Source: Candidatus Korarchaeum sp. | GTDB taxonomy: Archaea > Korarchaeota > Korarchaeia > Korarchaeales > Korarchaeaceae | Reading direction: 5' to 3' | NCBI GenBank assembly: GCA_038888615.1 | Contig: JAWAID010000002.1 | Span: 399,594-463,593 of the forward strand | Length of the DNA: 64,000 bases | In this document: positions 60,202 through 64,000 of the stretch, piece by piece | How the letters are laid out: each line of letters opens with the position of its first letter | How positions within the stretch are numbered: the first letter of the stretch is position 1 | Notes under the pieces: generated by a model | What the model was told of the DNA's origin: nothing | Database searches by the model: none | The model's input: the letters and a program-made list of their open reading frames with translations, nothing else | Translations under genes and position numbers: made by a program

Positions 60202-61797
60202 CTATATCCTCCCCGTTTCCCTTAACCTCCTTATGATTTCCCTTATAGTAACCTCCTCTCTCATGCGAGTCGGCGAATCGCCATACACAATCTCTCTCCG
60301 AGATAACGTCGAGTTTGACTTGAAAACTTCTTTTAGCACCCTTCCATCGACGTCTCTCGGTACAGGAATGCCCAGAATATGTAGTATTGTGGGAAGCACG
60401 TCATAGATCTTAGCACCTTCGATTATATGGTTGCTCCTTATTTCGGGACCGTGTATTAGGAACATACCTTGAAGCCTATGCACACCCCGAGTCATCGCAT
60501 CACTCTCTATCTCGATGAGACAGGAAGGAGTTTTTGTTGAAGCGATCACGTATCCCTCCCGAGGTACTAAGATCAAATCGGGTAGCATGACCCCCGGAGA
60601 GGGGTCCTCATAAACGTCTCTTCCATCAAGTATTCTGATCAAGGGTCCCTCACCGCCCTTACCCCTAAACGCCTTCTCCAATTCAGCTCTAATCCTCGAT
60701 AAGAGAGAGTTCCTCTCATCGCTCGTTAATGAGGGGTTCAGGAACACGTAACCACATGACGACTCGTTTACGCAGAAAGCGGGCGAGTTGGTGTAATCGT
60801 AGTGCTTGAGGATTATAGCCCCGCCATGTTTACTCCTCATCACCCTAAACGCCAGAGGTGAAAGTAAATCTTTTAGCTTCTCTGGCAACTTTAGATAAAT
60901 AAAAGCTATGAGAATCAAAAGATTATGGAAAATTCCTTTCAGAAAAGATTTCAAACTATCTCCCATAACTCCACGTATTTCCTTCAATATTCTCATCTTC
61001 CTAAACAAACAATTTACATCTATCTTCCCTCTTAGCTTGGAAAATCCATGGTCCGAAACTAGGATTAGATAAATATCTTCTCCATTTTTCTCGGCCTTTG
61101 TGGAAATTATTTCGACCAGCTCCCCCATAAAATCGTCTAAATATTTCCAGTATAGTTTTACCTCATTTCTCCCCCAAAATGCGTGCTGGATCCTATCTGT
61201 CTCGGTGAATATGTAAAATAACAATCTCCAATTCTCCTTATTCAGTAAATATCTTAGTAGCTTTATTCTTTTCTCCGTAAGTTCATATATCTTATCTATG
61301 AGGAGCCTCCCTTTGCCTCTATAGTCTGCCAGGTCTATATCGAGCTCGTAATTCGGTACCACTCTGAGAAGTTCATCTCTGAACTCCGGCGGGTACGTGA
61401 ATTGCGAGTGGATGGAAGGAGTTCCCATCCCCGAGACCAGGATTCCATTTACCTCTCGAGTCGGGTACGAGAAGGGCACGTTTACAGCTATGACTCCATC
61501 CACGTAATCCCATAGCTCAGGGGATCTCTTATCCTTGGAAGTATAGACCGATAGATTCCAACCGGAATCAGTTCTTTCCACCTTGGTAAAGCCCAGTATA
61601 CCGTGCTTCTCCGGCCTCTTACCGCTGAGCATGGAGGTCCACGCGGTGGAAGTAACCGCAGGTATCGTGCTTTCGAGAGGTCCATGGGAGCTCCCTTCCA
61701 TCAGTTTCTTCATGTTCGGGAGCCAGCCCTCTTCAGCCCAGCTTCTGATGGTCTCCCAATCGGCACCGTCCAGCCCTATGACCACTATCTTCGTCAT
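60202..61797 (-). CDS. Alkaline-phosphatase-superfamily phosphodiesterase
   Basis: About 531 residues. MTKIVVIGLDGADWETI carries the first metal Asp, and AVTSTAWTSMLSGKRPEKHGILGF the nucleophilic Thr. LVSDHGFSKLRG is the DHG metal motif, and TRGVHRLQGMFLIHGPEIRSN the C-terminal His motif. This is the type I phosphodiesterase/nucleotide-pyrophosphatase group, often found in archaeal glycosylation loci. Hydrolyses phosphodiester or nucleotide-sugar bonds; exact substrate unknown. ATG 61797 with a GAGGG ribosome site, followed after 11 nt by the next glycosyltransferase. Confidence 0.85.
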   Translation of the reverse strand: MTKIVVIGLDGADWETIRSWAEEGWLPNMKKLMEGSSHGPLESTIPAVTSTAWTSMLSGKRPEKHGILGFTKVERTDSGWNLSVYTSKDKRSPELWDYVDGVIAVNVPFSYPTREVNGILVSGMGTPSIHSQFTYPPEFRDELLRVVPNYELDIDLADYRGKGRLLIDKIYELTEKRIKLLRYLLNKENWRLLFYIFTETDRIQHAFWGRNEVKLYWKYLDDFMGELVEIISTKAEKNGEDIYLILVSDHGFSKLRGKIDVNCLFRKMRILKEIRGVMGDSLKSFLKGIFHNLLILIAFIYLKLPEKLKDLLSPLAFRVMRSKHGGAIILKHYDYTNSPAFCVNESSCGYVFLNPSLTSDERNSLLSRIRAELEKAFRGKGGEGPLIRILDGRDVYEDPSPGVMLPDLILVPREGYVIASTKTPSCLIEIESDAMTRGVHRLQGMFLIHGPEIRSNHIIEGAKIYDVLPTILHILGIPVPRDVDGRVLKEVFKSNSTLSRREIVYGDSPTRMREEVTIREIIRRLRETGRI

Positions 61798-62044
61798 CAA
61801 CATCCCTCAAACCGAGGCAATCACCTTCAGATCAGCTTGTCAAATTAAAAAGGTATATCATAATTTCGGGGTGGCCATGCGGACCACCGTTTCCCCATTT
61901 GGTAACTATTCCCAGTGTATGACTTAGTAATGGCAAATTTTTCCTCGTTTTGATGAGCTATTATTTCTTAGTCTTTACTTAATGGTCGACTGGCTAATTA
62001 TCATTTGCCCGGAAATTGAGGGATTCCTCCAAGCCCCATTGCGT

Positions 62045-63202
62045 CTATTTCCCCACTATCGGCATCAGTACGTTCATTAACCTCCTAGCAGACTCCTCCA
62101 AGGAGAACCTAGACGCTACCTCTCGGCATATCCCTCCATCGTCCCTGAGCTCTGGGATCCTCTCAAGAGATCTCATCAGGGACTCAGCCGTCATCTCCTC
62201 CTGGAATATCGCGAGAGGGCACTCGTCCACAACCCATAGGGTACCCGGGAGCGGGCTAGCTATGAAGGGCTTACCCAAGGCCATGAGTTCGAGCACCTTC
62301 GTCGGGACCTGATACCTCCACCTAGGCTCGCTCGGTAGCCAGGCGATCCCAGCGAATGCCTTCCTCAGGACACAGGGGACCACTTCCAGGGGGACTCTCC
62401 CTAAGTAAACCACTCTAGCATCCTCAAGGCTCCTTATGAGTCCGACAGCTGGGCCCTCCCCCAAGAAAGCCAAGCCATATTCATCAGAGTCCAATTTCCT
62501 GAAGCTCTCGATTACCCTCAGGATCCCTCTCCTTTCGTCTATTACACCATGGTAGATCAGCACCCTTCTTCCTGAGTCGAGGAATTCGAGGGACCTCTCA
62601 CTCAGATATTTCTTGAGCGCTTCCTCACAGCCCTCGGGCGTGTTGAGGAACTCTGTGGATAGTACTGATGGTACTACCGCAACTTTACGGGCTCCAACGT
62701 ACTTACCAATCTCCTCAGCCTCGAAGGGGCTTATTGCTGTGAACCTATCGACGAAAAAGCGTCCTAATATGAGGCAAGCTCTGTAGAACAAGTTCTTAGG
62801 GTGGAGAGGGTTATTCACGATCGGGCGACTCAGAACGAGGGAGACTCCCTTGAGATCCCTTCTCAAGATCTTAGCCACTATGAAGGACGGTATGAGCGGA
62901 TAATCGAAAATAACAATTCTAGAGGAGCACCTCATGATTTCTACAGCTCTCTTTATCACGTATAAGTAGTAAAATAACTGGCCGCTCTCTAAGCCCCTAG
63001 GAACCTCTATTCCACGGATCTCACAGAGTTCCTTGTCAAGGGATAATCCTTCCTTCGAGAACACCTTGATGCTCAACCGAGCCCCGTAAATCTTAGAGAA
63101 GCTTTCGAACATTCTTATCAAGGATGCCCCGTGCGGTAGATCGAGCCACATATCGGAGCTCACGATGTCGAACCGCATTGTCTCGTCTCCGCAGTGTAGC
63201 AT
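62045..63202 (-). CDS. GT4-type glycosyltransferase
   Basis: 385 residues, GT-B fold: N-domain IVSSDMWLDLPHGASLIRMFESF, linker, and C-domain VLIYHGVIDERRGILRVIESFRKLDSDEYGLAFLGEGP, which holds the nucleotide-sugar binding GxGP. LELMALGKPFIASPLPGTLWVVDECPLAI is the C-terminal sugar loop. ATG 63202 is set by a strong GGAGGT ribosome site 7 nt upstream; ATG 63178 is the homology-preferred start. First gene of the glycan operon reading 63202 to 59081. Confidence 0.82.
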   Translation of the reverse strand: MLHCGDETMRFDIVSSDMWLDLPHGASLIRMFESFSKIYGARLSIKVFSKEGLSLDKELCEIRGIEVPRGLESGQLFYYLYVIKRAVEIMRCSSRIVIFDYPLIPSFIVAKILRRDLKGVSLVLSRPIVNNPLHPKNLFYRACLILGRFFVDRFTAISPFEAEEIGKYVGARKVAVVPSVLSTEFLNTPEGCEEALKKYLSERSLEFLDSGRRVLIYHGVIDERRGILRVIESFRKLDSDEYGLAFLGEGPAVGLIRSLEDARVVYLGRVPLEVVPCVLRKAFAGIAWLPSEPRWRYQVPTKVLELMALGKPFIASPLPGTLWVVDECPLAIFQEEMTAESLMRSLERIPELRDDGGICREVASRFSLEESARRLMNVLMPIVGK

Positions 63203-63322
63203 CTTGAGGACCTCCGGTTTCGTGGTTCGCGGGATAAATTAAGCTTTGTAACTGGTCCGGGAGAGATGCCATGGGGCTCCGTTATAACCACGACCCGCAG
63301 GGCATCTGTCTGGAGTCGACTT

Positions 63323-63333
63323 GAATTTATAAG
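63323..63333 (+). promoter_or_regulatory. TATA box of the RHH-sat operon
   Basis: GAATTTATAAG, predicted start about 63352. Confidence 0.5.
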
Positions 63334-63369
63334 GGTAACATAACCCTTTAATTACATTTAATTAAGGGT
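63331..63369 (+). promoter_or_regulatory. Operator candidate: AAGGGT/ACCCTT repeats
   Basis: A perfect inverted repeat AAGGGT-AACATA-ACCCTT (63331-63348) begins at the TATA box, and a third half-site AAGGGT lies at 63364-63369 across the expected transcription start. Ribbon-helix-helix dimers bind such paired half-sites, so this is the likely autoregulatory site of the gene at 63393. Confidence 0.6.
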
Positions 63370-63392
63370 GATGGATGTATAGGGGGATCGTC

Positions 63393-63623
63393 ATGGAAGA
63401 TGAGGAGAGGAAGTATACCACCGTATCGATACCTAAACCCCTCTACGATAAGATCAAGAAGAGGATAGAAGGCACTGGGTTCACATCGGTCTCCGATTAT
63501 GTGGTCTATGTGCTTAGGGAAGTCCTTGCGAGTTTAGAAGAGGAGGAAAAGAGGGAGGTATTCAGTAAGGAAGAGGAAGAGAAGATAAAGGAGAAACTGA
63601 GGGCATTGGGGTACATCGACTAA
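63393..63623 (+). CDS. Ribbon-helix-helix (CopG/MetJ-like) regulator
   Basis: 76 residues. An N-terminal beta strand KYTTVSIPKPLYDKIKKRI, then helices GFTSVSDYVVYVLREVLASLEEEEK, form the RHH DNA-binding unit. The C-terminal tail is an acidic coiled coil ending KLRALGYID, as in crenarchaeal RHH proteins. ATG 63393 chosen because AGGGGGATC forms its ribosome site; ATG 63375 is in frame but falls before that site. Precedes sat by 13 nt with an operator-like repeat in front, so it may regulate sulfate assimilation or itself. Confidence 0.85.
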   Translation: MEDEERKYTTVSIPKPLYDKIKKRIEGTGFTSVSDYVVYVLREVLASLEEEEKREVFSKEEEEKIKEKLRALGYID

Positions 63624-63636
63624 TCCGGGTGGTCCG

Positions 63637-64000
63637 TTGGTATCCAAGCCTCACGGTGGAAGACTTGTAAGGAGACTAGTTTCCCCCAGGACCAGGGAGA
63701 GGGTATTAGAGGAGGAGCACGAGTACCCACACTTGGAAATAGACCATGGAGAAGCGTTAGATGCGGAGAACATAGCCCATGGGGTTTACTCCCCGTTAGA
63801 GGGCTTCATGGATAGGAACGATTTCGAGTCCGTTGTAAGAGATATGAGGCTTTCCGATGATACCCCTTGGACGATCCCGATAGTGCTCAGCGTCGATGAA
63901 CGGAACTTCACGGAGGGTGATATCATACTGCTCTACCATGACGGCTTAGCGATCGCTAGAATGCATGTAGAGGATATCTTCACATACGATAAGAGGGTAT
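63637..64000 (+). CDS. sat: Sulfate adenylyltransferase (ATP sulfurylase), 3' end outside window
   Basis: Partial, 121 codons present. KPHGGRLVRRLVS is the Sat/PAPS-synthase N-terminal motif, and HGVYSPLEGFMDRNDFESVVRDMRLSDDTPWTIPIVLSVDE is the following conserved region (YSPLxGFM). Makes adenosine-5'-phosphosulfate from ATP and sulfate, or runs in reverse in sulfur oxidisers. TTG start with a GGGTGGT ribosome site right after the RHH stop, hence one operon. The catalytic HxGH region lies outside the window. Confidence 0.9.
   Translation, partial: MVSKPHGGRLVRRLVSPRTRERVLEEEHEYPHLEIDHGEALDAENIAHGVYSPLEGFMDRNDFESVVRDMRLSDDTPWTIPIVLSVDERNFTEGDIILLYHDGLAIARMHVEDIFTYDKRV

Overview
The window looks like a chromosome segment from a thermophilic archaeon of the TACK/Thermoproteota side, plausibly a korarchaeon-like peptide fermenter (inference; no rRNA or tRNA is present to confirm it). 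The archaeal call rests on a deoxyhypusine synthase, a THUMP-domain tRNA methyltransferase, an archaeal-type prepilin peptidase, TATA boxes 22-30 nt upstream of many start codons (leaderless transcripts), strong GGAGGT/GGTGA ribosome sites inside operons, heavy use of AGG/AGA and ATA codons, and frequent TTG/GTG starts.

Layout. 1-10357: housekeeping and metabolism: an incomplete dicarboxylate transporter, SufS cysteine desulfurase with a TusA-like partner, a CBS protein, a thioesterase, a Na+/H+ antiporter, a secreted beta-propeller protein, threonine dehydratase with RidA, HtrA and Trm14. 10726-18865: a glycyl-radical enzyme with its activase, a Usp/AsnC-type/amino-acid-permease operon and an MFS-like operon. 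18866-21515: mostly non-coding DNA with two candidate structured RNAs and one coiled-coil nuclease-like gene. 21516-25401: a frameshifted rubrerythrin, a YHS-domain copper ATPase and an MBL hydrolase. 25505-33438: a divergent oligopeptide ABC transporter (binding protein one way, two permeases and two ATPases the other), running into deoxyhypusine synthase, a PLP decarboxylase and a pyrimidine-dimer glycosylase. 33559-37073: an arginine deiminase / permease / transcarbamylase operon. 37418-41064: an Nramp-related carrier and a LutA/LutB-like iron-sulfur pair. 41295-50353: a membrane coiled-coil protein, an archaeal ATPase, a second coiled-coil nuclease-like gene, a dolichol-phosphate-sugar synthase-like protein, another APC permease, an emfourin-like membrane protein and an M24 protein. 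50703-54580: two MNT/HEPN toxin-antitoxin pairs flanking a decayed IS605-type tnpB. 54581-58036: sparse DNA with further candidate RNAs, a DUF167 protein, a prepilin peptidase and a repeat-built coiled coil. 58037-63202: a partly decayed glycan locus. 63393-64000: a ribbon-helix-helix regulator with an inverted-repeat operator in front of ATP sulfurylase.

How the genes fit. Peptides and amino acids would enter through the oligopeptide ABC system and three APC permeases. They would be broken down by threonine deamination (with RidA clearing the reactive imine), by arginine deimination and transcarbamylation, and possibly by glycyl-radical chemistry. Lactate-type oxidation could involve the LutA/B-like pair. 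Rubrerythrin fits an anaerobe that meets some oxygen.

Most interesting: a pair of homologous structured non-coding elements (20591-20712 and 55800-55915), each preceded by a TATA box at matching spacing and matching no RNA family I recognise. Also notable are single-base frameshifts in several genes, an in-frame UGA in a glycosyltransferase, a transcarbamylase lacking the ornithine-binding SMG motif, and three coiled-coil genes built from near-perfect minisatellites.
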